This document shows, piece by piece, positions 20,601 to 31,173 of a DNA stretch of 64,000 nucleotides (position 1 is the first letter of the stretch; each line of letters begins with the position of its first letter). The notes below the pieces were generated by a model that was not told the DNA's origin, searched no databases, and was given only the letters and a program-made list of their open reading frames with translations. Source of the stretch: Leptidea sinapis (lineage: Eukaryota > Arthropoda > Insecta > Lepidoptera > Pieridae); contig NC_066276.1 of assembly GCF_905404315.1 (NCBI RefSeq), forward strand, positions 11,054,001 through 11,118,000, read 5' to 3'. A program made the translations under genes and the position numbers.

Positions 20601-23600
20601 AATAAATTAAATGAAGAAAACGTTAGAAATGGATTATCACATCAATACGAAATCACTCTCCAAGTAGATGTTCTCTGAGTAAAATATCGTTAAAAAACAT
20701 AAAACAACTGCCATAAATCGATTTAACAATAAAGAATTTGCTGTACAATTTCATTTGGTACATAAATTCAACAAGCGACAACAGCTTGTTAAGGCAATCA
20801 AAGGAGATATGCGATCAGAAAACGTTTAAGTAACGGTCTCGGCCGCGGTATTCGAGTTAATAACGTAAGCTCAACCGTCTTCCCGTGGAAGGCCCAGTAA
20901 CAAAATAAACAACAGCAAAATAATCTCGCTAGCAAACGAACTCTTTCATTAAGACTTGGCCCAAAGACACGCTCCTCGGGCGAGTAATTCCCTGGTTCTC
21001 TTGAATAAACATTGCAAACGCTGAGAGATATTCTGAATACACTTTTAGAGACCTAAAACAAACAGACGTTCCTCATAAATTTATGATAACATTATTCATA
21101 TAACATCAATATGATGAGGTATATAAATGCGACAGTATTCGAGTTAAATAAATATTATCTAGTTCGTATCACAAATTGTTGTTTACTCTTTCAATACGCG
21201 AGAGTAGTGGTTTATGATAGGGCATGATGATTGCGGTGTTGAGTGTCTCAAATCAATTGTTATAGAACAAAAGATAAATAAAGGCATTAACACAGACGCT
21301 TAGCAGGATGTGATCCATCAAGCCGAAAAAGAACCGGGAGTTAGCCACTGAAGAAACGCACTTAGAATTCAAACAGCGGTCGCGCTTCGACTCAAAGATG
21401 GCTCCAAGTTTATTTCCATTTTTAAATGAGAGCGCCTGAGAGCTTTGTCGGCTCAGTTTGTGCTCTGCGTTTTAAGTGGATTAAATCGCTCTACGCTCGT
21501 AAACCGACAAGTGCTCCAGCTAAGAATTCAAGTAACCATTCGACTTTTGCATGAGAAAGTGCTCGCGGGGTTTCACTTCGCACTCACTCTGTGCGAATTG
21601 GTGGCCGAGGTTTATTTTTCTCGTCGCTCGACCTCGCGTCTACGCGAAGGTGCTGCTTTGTGAATTCCCAATGAAAGAAATTCATTAACGTCGGTATCTC
21701 CGAATGGAAGTTAGATTAACCGCTTGTTCTCTTTAAAAGGATTGTAATTTCACCTTGAAATTACCTTTACATTTACATAATAAAAGTTAATTTATTTTAG
21801 AAAATTTTAAGGTTGTAATTGCTCTAACTTCAACATCATTTTTTTGTAGCACAAAAGGAATAACAAAGGCTTCGTTGGCCATTAGGACACAGCACAGGAC
21901 ACAGTAAACACAAATACTAATGTAACCATACTACTATAAACGCGGTAAAATGATCTTCTAACTGACTAACATCACTGTTAAAGGTAAAGAGAAGTTATTA
22001 TTTATAAACCATTCACGCGTAGATGGAGTCAGATTGACCAATCACCCAAGTGATGTTGATAGTGACGTACATTGGTGAACAAAGATTATTTCTGTGGCAG
22101 TATTCAAGTAACCAGCAAGTTAATATATATTACATTAAACGCAAGTGGTGCAATAGCTGATGCCTATCGCGGTACCCCTGGTTCGATGCTCACCCCCCAC
22201 GTAAGAGTAGTGTTTTTATGTAAGAGAGGCCAAAGCAGCCATGTATTTTTGGTTTCCAAATTCTGTATTGAATGTTTAAATCTACGCTTTATACGGTCGA
22301 CTCCTCCGGTGTTGCAAGAAGGTGACCTGTTTGTTCTCCTCTTAAATGACTATTTTATGTACTTATGTATCCACGAAAGAAGTTATACAGCTTTGGCCGA
22401 CGAACGAAGCAAAAATCATTAAAATGATTTATTCCTCGTGCTATTCTACGTTTTTAGAATAAACAATTTTGTAAAAATCTAGCAAAGATGACTTTGACAA
22501 TTATATATTAAATAATGAAGACGGCTGTATGGGCTTGAACCCTTTGCCTGTCCTAATAATGGACGAAGAACCAAAAAAAAAACCTATCACACAAACGTCA
22601 GACAATTTCAGGAACCAACTTCACCCTGTTACTTTTGTATTACATTGATGCGCACGCGTCTTAAAATTTCACTCTCATCTTTTTTTATAACATGCCAAAA
22701 GATGTATAACTTCAAAAACAATCAACCGCAAGAATTCCTGATAGTTGAATTACATTCCCTCCTACAGAATGTAATTCACTCTGTAAAGTTAGCTGGAAAT
22801 AAAAGTAATAAAGTGTAATGACGAATGAACACTGAAATTTCAGAGTCATTCAACAAAGGCATCGGAAATAAGCCGAACTGTATCTTCGCTTTGCATTTCT
22901 TGTCTGTCACGCACCTTTATTGTAGCAGTTTGTTTTGTTTGTGGCGGCTGCTATTTCGAGCATGCTTGTCTTTAAGCGACTAATTTAACTCCGCTCTTAT
23001 TTCAAATCGCAATCGATATGAGAAATTGTTTTGAAATTGAAACTAAAGATTAATCCAAAGTAAATAACAATTTATTCCTTTAGTTGAAAAACTGTTAATT
23101 ATAAATTTCAAGATTATAAATAACATTTTACCATTTACTAAGCATTTACTAAAGAAAAGTATGTTTGATGAAAGGATTAACCAGACCCCAAGCAGCGCCA
23201 GCTTACGCGAATGACCAGCCATCATTCCAAATGATAACAGTGAAATATTTTGAAGTAACTAAAGATTATCAAAAAAAAGAACCAAATGATCTCTTTGATA
23301 GCATCCAATCTTTTATAGTATTCTAACAAGAGTAAATGTAAACATGCCTACATTAGTGACTGAAATATTCAGTAGATTATTTAATAATTTAAAACATGGT
23401 AAGTTAAAAGCTAAACAATAATATACCACAAAAACATTTTGAAATTGTTTATTTAAAAGGAACGTAAGATACGCATAATTCGATTCAATAAAATCACATG
23501 AATTAAATAACGCAATGATAAAATCATTGACCATCTAAATATAAACTTCATTCTATACTAACTTAAGACTGTCTTCATTGTATCATGACTTTCTTCTTGT

Positions 23601-24034
23601 CCGACGGCAATGGAGTATTTTTGTTTCGTGATCCTTTAATAGAATTGCAACTTCGTAAAATGAAGCTCACAATAGAAACAATAGCATTAAGTGCATTTTC
23701 GTGACTTCAGTACTGCGGCTTTAATTGGCTTTTTGAGTACTTAATTGTGATGTAAATATGTTCTTGAAAGTACTATTATAGGAGAGATACTTGAATAGTT
23801 AATGGTTCTTATGATTTTATGTTTTCGAATCTATGATATGAAGAATTTAGAAATTGAATTTAATCGAATAATTAATTAAAAAAAAATTAAATAGAATTTT
23901 ATTTTATTTTTTAAAAGCTTGTAGCGCAAACAAAAGAGAACTATGTAAGCATATTAAAAATATTTAATAAACATTGTTTATTTATTTTGTGCATAGTTAT
24001 CTAGAATGAAATAATGTATATTAAGTATCTATCT
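20601..24034. other. Mostly single-copy-looking DNA
   Basis: None of the repeat families seen elsewhere in the window is present. A GC-richer block lies at about 21340-21665. A hairpin gaattacatt/aatgtaattc lies at 22747-22777. An open plus frame at 22072-22422 has no support from composition or known residues. This may be intron or regulatory sequence of a host gene. Confidence 0.35.
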
Positions 24035-24290
24035 GTGACACAGAAACCATTGGTACCCGAGAGATGCTAAAAGAAAGAGAGGCAGACAGATACTAAGGTG
24101 GGAAGATGACATAAAGAAGGTTGCTGGACCAGTTTGGAGTAGAGAAGCGCGGGAGAAAGAGCACTGGAAGGTCTTAGAGGAGGCCTATGTCAGTGGACAA
24201 GCTAGATATATTGTTAAAAATAGAGGAAATAAAAAATAAACATGTTACTACATCACTAATATCTAGAAATAAAGGCTATCTTTATCTTTA
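24035..24290 (+). pseudogene. RTE-like LINE ORF2 C-terminal end
   Basis: The plus translation gives RQILRWEDDIKKVAGPVWSR, then EKEHWKVLEEAYVSGQARYI and a stop after NRGNKK. This is the 'RW.DDI...AG..W...A..R..W..LEEA' tail of endonuclease/RT retroelements. A second member of this subfamily is at 45762-46160. The 3' UTR ends with a cttta repeat-like tail. Confidence 0.7.
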
Positions 24291-24817
24291 AGTAGCTGTC
24301 TACCTTAATATAAGACTAATGTCTTTAATAATAAATATAGTTTTATTAATTGAAATAATATAATATTAAGTGAATACTTACTAACCGAACACGTTAAATG
24401 TATGACAATCAGCTGACGAAATATTAGTCTCGTGTCTCCCTCCTATATCCCAACCCTTTTTCAATTCGTAAAAAATGTCGTCTCTGCCCATTCTTAATAC
24501 GCATGTTGATCAACGTCATAAATAAATAACTGGAGTGCGTTGAACTCGACTTACAATAGATATAATAGTAGCGAGACAACCGGACAGGCGTCTTACAAAA
24601 GGACCAAACCGTCAAGTATGCAGCCCTGGAACTATGTAGTAAGCTATTCAATTATATACTTGTAGAAAAGTTTAATGGTAATGTTTGATTATAATCTGAA
24701 CTACAACTAGTTATGTTTGAAGATGGCTTGACTAAAATAGTAACTGCAGATAGCTTAGTAAGGCACGGTACGATTTGAGACGAGAACACGAATAATTGAA
24801 AATACTTGAACAAAGAT

Positions 24818-25091
24818 AATTAATTATGGTAGTATTTCTTTGATTAACGCGAGTGTTACACCTTTAAATAAAACACTTTTAAAAGTATTAAAATGCGTGT
24901 AATTGTAACTGTGTTTTTACATTAGATTTTTCCGTTCCCTTTGAAAACAAGATCTGGAAAGGTCTTGAAACGTCGATTAATTAAGATAAAAATCAAAACG
25001 TAACTTTTACGTAAAAATCAAATGTTAAAACACAGTTACAATTAGACGCGTTTCAATCCTTTAAAAGTGTTTTATTTAAATTAATTATGGT
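24818..25091. mobile_element. Fold-back element (family M) with 13-bp target duplication
   Basis: Flanked by aattaattatggt at 24818-24830 and 25079-25091. Inside, a left end with cgcgagtgttacac leads into inverted arms sharing taaaacacttttaaaag, gtgtaattgtaactgtg and their complements. The centre has aaaggtcttgaaacgtc. Related copies are at 34595-35095, 60335-60565 and 62375-62580. No coding capacity. Confidence 0.65.
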
Positions 25092-26265
25092 GTTAAAAGT
25101 TAATGTATTAAAATTACGATTTTTTTTGTACATGAGAAACGTTTGGAAAAATATATACTTATTACAAAGTTTAAAATAAAATGAGAGACAACATTTTCTG
25201 TTTGTAATTTTAATTAATATATTAAATAATCCAAAATTTTGCTACTTTAGTTAAAAAATAAATTTGTAACAAAAATAAAAACAGTATCCTTTTATTATTA
25301 TTTCAGTCAGCATCCGTCCGTCTGTCTGTCACCAGCTTATATAAACCCCAATAGTAAAAATGCTGACATGTTGACAGAGTGTGTATAACTATTTCCATTA
25401 TAATTTTTACGAATAATTTTTACAACGCCCTCTCTGCTTTACAGAAGAACTTAAAAAGTATATTGAGTAGGTACGAAGATACGGAATCCCATGTATTCAA
25501 CTCCGTTTCGCACATGACATATTTTTTTTTAAATATAATTCCCTAGTATCAACACAATACCTACCAGTTACTTACTCAAAGCAGCCAAGACTAGTTTCAA
25601 GACATAGCCTTAATTGTAAGTCTTATGTTCACGTAGTTTGATGTGTATGAATTAACCATCAGTCTTGTTATAAGATTGTCCTGTCGCTCTTCAAGAACAA
25701 CTTTGAAACAAGAAATAATATTTTATAGGTTTTATAATGGAACTTGTAACATATTGCTATTAATGACCAAATGCTTTTTCACTTGGAAATTCTCTCGACA
25801 GGTTTCGTTCTATAAAGTAGTGCTACACACTGGACATACGTTTGTGTTAAGCAAACTGTGTCACCACATTTGAATCGGCCTGAAAGTCAAGCCACACACT
25901 TAAGAGTGACATATATGTTTGTGGCGTGTATGTTATCAGATATATGGAACTTATATCCAGTCTAAGGCTTACCTCGATATATGGTTTGGTTTGGAGAAGT
26001 GTGTGGTCTACTTTATTCCATTTGCAGCGTTTGATCTGTTGATCAGTCACGATTTCATAATAAGTATTCTTCTTAGATATTTTATACGTCTAGGTAAATT
26101 GAGGTTGACTGTTAACCTCCATTTTGAGCAATGAATTAACACAAAGTGCCATACAAGTCTTGACTGTAAGACGTTGCTTGCCACACACAACGGTTATTAT
26201 CGGTTGTCTTGCAACATCAGACTCTATCAAGACGTATAAATTATCTAAGGTGTTCTCAAATAGGT
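25092..26265. other. AT-rich sequence, nothing recognised
   Basis: Short open frames only, without supporting signals. Confidence 0.4.
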
Positions 26266-26350
26266 AATTGGCCTTTGTAGGGCCATTAATACCAAGACTT
26301 TTGGTTAGGCGTCGGTTTACGAAGACCTGGAGTTGATGCAACATGTGCTT
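26266..26350 (-). pseudogene. Small RTE-like LINE coding remnant
   Basis: The minus translation LHQLQVFVNRRLTKSLGING resembles the 'LQ.F.N..LR.ILGI.WP' stretch of RTE-type ORF2. The frame outside is not recognisable. Confidence 0.4.
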
Positions 26351-26585
26351 GGTAACCCTCCTTCTCACACCAATACAGCGGTACACCCTTCACGTTGGAG
26401 CGGAATGCTTTGAGTTTAACTCTCCGTGTCAGTTTCTGTGATTAATTGGAGTCTAAGCTGTTCGAAGCTTGCTTGTGCTTGGCGTTCCGTGAAGAGATGT
26501 CCTCTTCAGTTTCTGACACGCAGCTTCAGAAATAAGAAAATGTATGTACGCGTTGCCCCGTCTCTTATTAACCCTACTAATAATG

Positions 26586-26720
26586 CATAATCAAATCAAA
26601 TCAATTCACTTTAATCATGTAGGTCACGGAAATGACACTTTTAAATGTAATTTTCATCGTTTTACAAATCATTTCAATTACAATATAATATGTAAAATGA
26701 TGCAACAAACATACTCAAAC
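26586..26720 (-). repeat. Interspersed repeat, LINE 3'-end-like
   Basis: aatcaaatcaa, then cactttaatcatgtaggt and gaaatgacactttt. A diverged second copy at 60228-60330 has cactttaatcatttaggtg. The A/T-simple left edge suggests a retroelement tail on the minus strand. Confidence 0.45.
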
Positions 26721-26889
26721 GTCAGATAGTCTTAATGCCTTACACGAGTATGTCAAAAAAGTAAATGTAAAATAATACAAAACAGAAGTTATTGAGTACT
26801 GTAACTGCATCATTCATACACACCGTAAATACATAAAGGTATTCTGTGAGCAATTTATAAGCGATTATAAATAAAAAAATATATAATAA

Positions 26890-27050
26890 CTTTTAAGAAT
26901 CCGAAGCCGAGCCTGCGGCAACAGGATCATCCTGCCACCACAAGCAACCACCGTTCACGAGCATGACGCATGAGCCAGCCATCGCCTCCCTCAACCATAT
27001 TTTAGGGAAGGGGACGACCCGTCCCATGTCGCCGCCACAAGCAGTGACAT
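26890..27050. other. GC-richer block of unknown nature
   Basis: Contains gccgagcctgcggcaaca, a run of atcctgccaccacaagcaa and gggacgacccgtcccatg (with internal gggacg/cgtccc inverted repeat). It looks like a repeat fragment but I see no second copy here. Confidence 0.3.
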
Positions 27051-27654
27051 TTAATAAATAAGTATATACATAATATAAGTATATACATAAATAATAAAAT
27101 CAGGTAACAGCGCTTGCAACCAATCAAATAAATTTCACGTTTTTCTTGCTATCATAAAAGCATAAACAACTTCATGTCTATAAAGGGAAATTAAAAATTG
27201 TAATCGGACATAGGAACGAAAAGCACTTTAATTAAGTATTTTAAAAAAGCTGAATTAAAAACACTTAGCTAAAAGGAAAACAACTTAAATAGCCATTATG
27301 CAGAACTACAATCAGATTAAAATGCATGAGAAAACTTGAAATATACGGAGCGGACGCCTTCTCCAATTAAACTTATTAAACTAAGAAAAACTTAGCTGTC
27401 TGCCGTTGCAGAGACTGAAACAACACAATTAATGTAAAACATTGCGACTTATATGTAATTTATAAGTAAGTACATTTTTAACAAAGTTTGGTAATAAAAA
27501 ACATAATAAATTACTTTAGTTATGAACGTAAATCACACATTTTGTTAGGATTCTTTGTAGGAATTCTTCTCCTTAAAAATAAATTTATGCATACTCATTC
27601 ATCATCTCCATTGGGTACCTACTTATTTCACTTATTGTATGTTGTAGCAATTCA

Positions 27655-27925
27655 TTTACATACATACATACATAAAATCACGCCTCTTTCCCGTAGGGGT
27701 AGGCAGAAACCACTTCTTTCCACTTGCTACGATACTTACATACTTGTTTCGCTTCGTCCACTTTCATTATTCCTTTCATACATTCTCTCCGGTTTAGGGT
27801 ACTCTTGACCTGGCCTTTTTTCAAGACGTCCCTGATTTGATCTTAAAACGTCCGCCTAGGTCTACCCCTTCCAACACTTTCATTCACGCTGGCCTTATAC
27901 ACTTTCTTTGTCAATCGTTCTTCAT
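27655..27925 (-). pseudogene. RTE-like LINE C-terminal fragment
   Basis: The minus translation in pieces gives GRGRPRRTF, DQIRDVLKKGQVKSTLNRRE, CMKGIMKVDEAKQVCKYRSK and WKEVVSAYPYGKEA before a stop, then a (tatg)n tail read as catacatacata on the plus strand. This is a well-known RTE-type ending. It is truncated and contains a stop or frameshift near its left part. Confidence 0.7.
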
Positions 27926-28317
27926 TCAATTCATTTAGTACATTACAATATTATATTGTCATGCCTCTATCTATATTGATATTTTATGCAACTTATAACT
28001 AGGTATATCTAAAGTTAATTTTATAATTATGAATTAGATAGTCGATTGATAATATACTCGTGTTTGGAAGCAACAACTATTCGCGTTCGAATCCAGCTAA
28101 CATTAACATTTTGTTTTTCGTTTTAGGCTTACAGTTACAGTGGCTTACACATAATGTGAACGTCCAAATAACACCTTAAGATTTGGCAGCTACTTATATT
28201 ATATCAGAACGTCAATTTATAAAAAATAATGTGCAGCGGAGAGTGTCCTAAACGAATGAACTGATTTCAATTGGACTATGCTGGCTGATATCTCATAATA
28301 TTTAAAAATAGTTATGC
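27926..28317. other. AT-rich sequence with a lone box-B-like motif
   Basis: gcgttcgaatccagc at 28082-28096 resembles a tRNA B box, but no A box or cloverleaf can be drawn. Nothing else is recognised. Confidence 0.3.
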
Positions 28318-28552
28318 CAGTGGGTGGTTTCTTTGCACAGCATGTCTTGCTTGCTTGCGCCATAGTTAGTGAAATTACTGGCTAATATTAACATCTTATG
28401 CCTCAAAGTGACGAGCACAATAGTGCTGCCGCTGTCAGTATGTGAGAGTTTTCAAGAATTTCAATTTCCAGAGCGATACTAGATTGTAATGGGCAGGAAG
28501 TATCATTTACTTAGGACGTAGATCGCCTTGCTCGTCTCATCCTGTTGATGCT
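28318..28552 (+). mobile_element. Short hairpin retroposon (family A), diverged
   Basis: Plus copy beginning near ccagtgggtggtttctttgc and continuing through tagttagtgaaattactgg, the hairpin region and cttgctcgtctcatcctgttg. Many substitutions and small deletions. Confidence 0.6.
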
Positions 28553-29450
28553 TAAGTTACAAGAAGGAGAAAAAGTAGTTTAAATCTCATAAGTGGAACT
28601 CAATAAAATTAGTTAAACTTATAATAATCTTTCAGATGACGACGCATTGTTGCTATGGGTAACGTGGGTATTTGTAATAATTTACATTGCCACTGACATG
28701 TAGATAGACTATATATATTTAAATGATAGAAAGACCATAGAAAATAAGACATATTATGAAATAAACTGCGTAACAATAAGGTAGAAATATATTCAAATTA
28801 TAAAATTTTAAAGTTTTCTTAAAATACTTTTTTACTGTTGCATTTAGATGTTCTCCAAGCTCATTTGTAACCAGAGTAATACGGTGGGTAAAATCAGTTA
28901 AACTTCCCATTAGTGAAAGAACAGTAGAACAATAGCCAATGAAACCATTATATTGCTCGTAAATTACCTCGAACATATCGAATTCAAGTGTAAAACGTAT
29001 TCAGGAAAGAGTGAATCGTTTTCTGCAATACTTTATAAATATGAAATTGTATTGAAGCGAGCTACAAATAAACTATAAGTAGATTCTGTGTATCGTTAAC
29101 TATTATATTGACGCTTTTTACCAAGCTTATGAATTGGGTATACTTTGTAATGAATAACAGCCGCTAAGGCCTTGCCCACACATACAGCGGACTAAGCGAT
29201 AGTCTCTTCTCTTTCAATCACACGCACACTTTTTCTCTTTTTTTTTCTCTTTTTTTTTTCTTATCTTCCTTTCGTTATACCCAGGCTACAACGAGCGAAA
29301 GCATTTTCAAACGCTCATAGCAGCATTAGCTAGACGTATCACAGTAACTATTAATCTATCGTCTATGGTTCCAGACATATTGATATCAGAAATACATCAA
29401 TATTTACCTTTTATTTACAACTAGTAAAGAAAAACTGCACAAGTATAACC
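28553..29450. other. AT-rich sequence with a pyrimidine tract
   Basis: An almost pure pyrimidine run occupies 29229-29272. No other feature is recognised. Confidence 0.4.
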
Positions 29451-29670
29451 ATATTAGTTGCTATCCAAATGTTTTGAGCTTTATTGAGTTTTAATTCCGC
29501 CAATTTTTGTCTTCAAATGAATATATCGTCGTATAGAATATAGCGAAACACATGTCGAATTGTTTGAAGACATTTATTGGCGGAATTAACACTCAAGGAA
29601 ACTCAAAACATTTGGATAATTATGGATTACCGCAAAATAACGCCTGCTTCAATAAAATTTATATTAGTTG
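29451..29670. mobile_element. Penelope-like fold-back element F3 with 10-bp target duplication
   Basis: Perfect duplications atattagttg at 29451-29460 and 29661-29670 bound a 200-base insertion. Arms at about 29462-29519 and 29569-29620 share gttttaattccgccaat and its complement. The tail (29621-29660) has aacgcctgcttcaataaa, as in F1. The hammerhead region is decayed: gcgaaacacatgtcgaattg remains but stem II is lost. Confidence 0.65.
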
Positions 29671-30077
29671 GTGTTCCGACTTTATATCTACAAAATTTCA
29701 TATCAATTTGACATATGATTCATAAGATAAAAATCACTGCCACCAGTGCTATCTATCCAGCACTATGTTAGTCGGAGTGGTCATTTCACCCTTTGTATGA
29801 GTTCAAACTTTTATATCAATTGAGCTAACGGTAAGAACCGTCACTCAAGAGAGTGAGGTGAATGTATGTTCACCGATAACTTGAAGCACACATACATTCG
29901 CTTTGATTTAAGATTATATATCTTCTAAATTAATTTCGCAATACAAATGTAGTGAGGTTACAAGTGATGTTTCATTTAATGTAACCGTCTCTGTATGTTT
30001 ATCATTTCAAAAACCAACTATGAAAAAGCAGACCTAGTAAGTGTAATATACATTAAATAGAGGACTTGAAATTTCTC
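29671..30077. other. AT-rich sequence with a short hairpin
   Basis: gaatgtatgt and acatacattc form a 10-bp stem within 29858-29900. Otherwise nothing is recognised. Confidence 0.35.
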
Positions 30078-30272
30078 ATTGGGAATGGAGCGACCGCCCT
30101 CAGGCTAGTAAATAATATGTTTAATTGTACGATGTTACTTTGTAACCATATTCTTTATGAAAAAAAGAAGCCCGCTGAGTTGTTGCACCTATATTTCTCA
30201 GGTCTGAGGCATACTTTTTGGAATGTGTGGTAGTTTTTCAATTTGAATAAGTGATATCATATCCTATTTTGT
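30078..30272 (+). mobile_element. Non-LTR retrotransposon 3' end (family L2)
   Basis: Plus-oriented copy from gggaatggagcgaccgccct to tcctattttgtg, with gcccgctgagtt and ctcaggtctgaggcat. The ORF2 part is missing. Confidence 0.65.
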
Positions 30273-30419
30273 GTCCAAACGATTACATTTATAAATTTAT
30301 TTTATTTGTATATATATTAAACGCAGACTTATAGCGACGGCTTATTACAGTATTGAAGATTACGTAAACGATATTACAATATGGAATTGAATAGAATTAT
30401 AGTTGTTTTTTTATGGAGC

Positions 30420-30870
30420 TTTTGGTTCAGCCTTGTATTGTTTTACTTGATTGCATTATTTTAAATCTTAATATATATAAATTACGTGACACGTTGTTTG
30501 TCCTCGATGGACTCCTAATGAACGGATTTTAATGGGAATTACTTCATGGAGTGCAGTTTGGTCCAACTTGAGAGATAGGATAGTTTTTTTTTCGATTTGG
30601 AACCCATAATTATTTTTATTTCCAATATTTGTTTTATATGGAAATATTAGAACAACAGGGAGCATTATTTACGAAATAATTCTTGATGTTTTGACATATT
30701 ATTGGCAAATTCCTATAAAACAGATTTTTTTTTATTATCTACAGAACAACGTCTGTCGGGTCAGCTAGTATCTTATAGTATATGTATGTATCTGAAATGT
30801 ATTTTTTGTGATTAACGTTGACGAGCAATCTTTTGATTTTAAGTCAGTAAAATATTTTTTACTTTATTTA
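30420..30870 (+). repeat. Interspersed repeat (family R) split by a Helitron
   Basis: The left part (30420-30465) and right part (30769-30870) together match 11188-11345, through gattgcattatt and gacgagcaatct. The Helitron at 30466-30768 interrupts it. Confidence 0.55.
30466..30768 (+). mobile_element. Non-autonomous Helitron, apparently full length
   Basis: Starts with TC (tcttaatatatataaatt) between A and the element, and ends with the hairpin ACAGA/TCTGT, then cgggtcag and CTAG before a T. The internal sequence near the 5' end (gtcctcgatggactcctaa, gaacggattttaatggg) is of a type common in arthropod Helitrons. No coding part. Confidence 0.85.
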
Positions 30871-31173
30871 TTTACTTTATTGGAGACAAAAATTAAGCAA
30901 GAAACAAAAGATTAAATTATAACGACCTAAGATAATTACAATTTTTCTCTCGGAACGTCTCACTGACAACATAGATGGCCCAACTAATATAAGGCGGCAA
31001 GAATTACTCCTAACATGTGATAATATTAGCTGAAGTCATATTCAAATATACTCAATTCGAAGTATACCGCAATACAACTTACATCATATGGAACTGCCTA
31101 TATCGGGTTAACTAATTTCACGTAACGGTTCACACATCGTTTCGTTCGAGCATTCGTAACATTTCAGATTACA
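30871..31173. other. AT-rich sequence
   Basis: Starts with a possible retroelement tail (atttatttactttattgg at 30867-30884). Nothing else is recognised. Confidence 0.35.

Noticed and set aside
21445..21663. 72-codon plus-strand frame in a GC-richer block
   Set aside because: No splice support, no recognisable residues and no repeat; the length is within chance for this composition.
22072..22422. 116-codon plus-strand open frame
   Set aside because: The peptide has no recognisable domain, the composition follows the local AT bias, and it contains a stretch resembling a LINE L1 3' remnant (ctcctccggtgttgcaagaa). I treat it as chance.
24920..25000. Family M centre with ctggaaaggtcttgaaacgtc as a possible second hammerhead
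   Set aside because: GAAAC is present but the required CUGANGA is replaced by CTGGAAA in all copies and no stem II can be drawn.
28060..28100. gcgttcgaatccagc as part of a tRNA
   Set aside because: Only a B-box-like word; no A box, acceptor or anticodon stem upstream.
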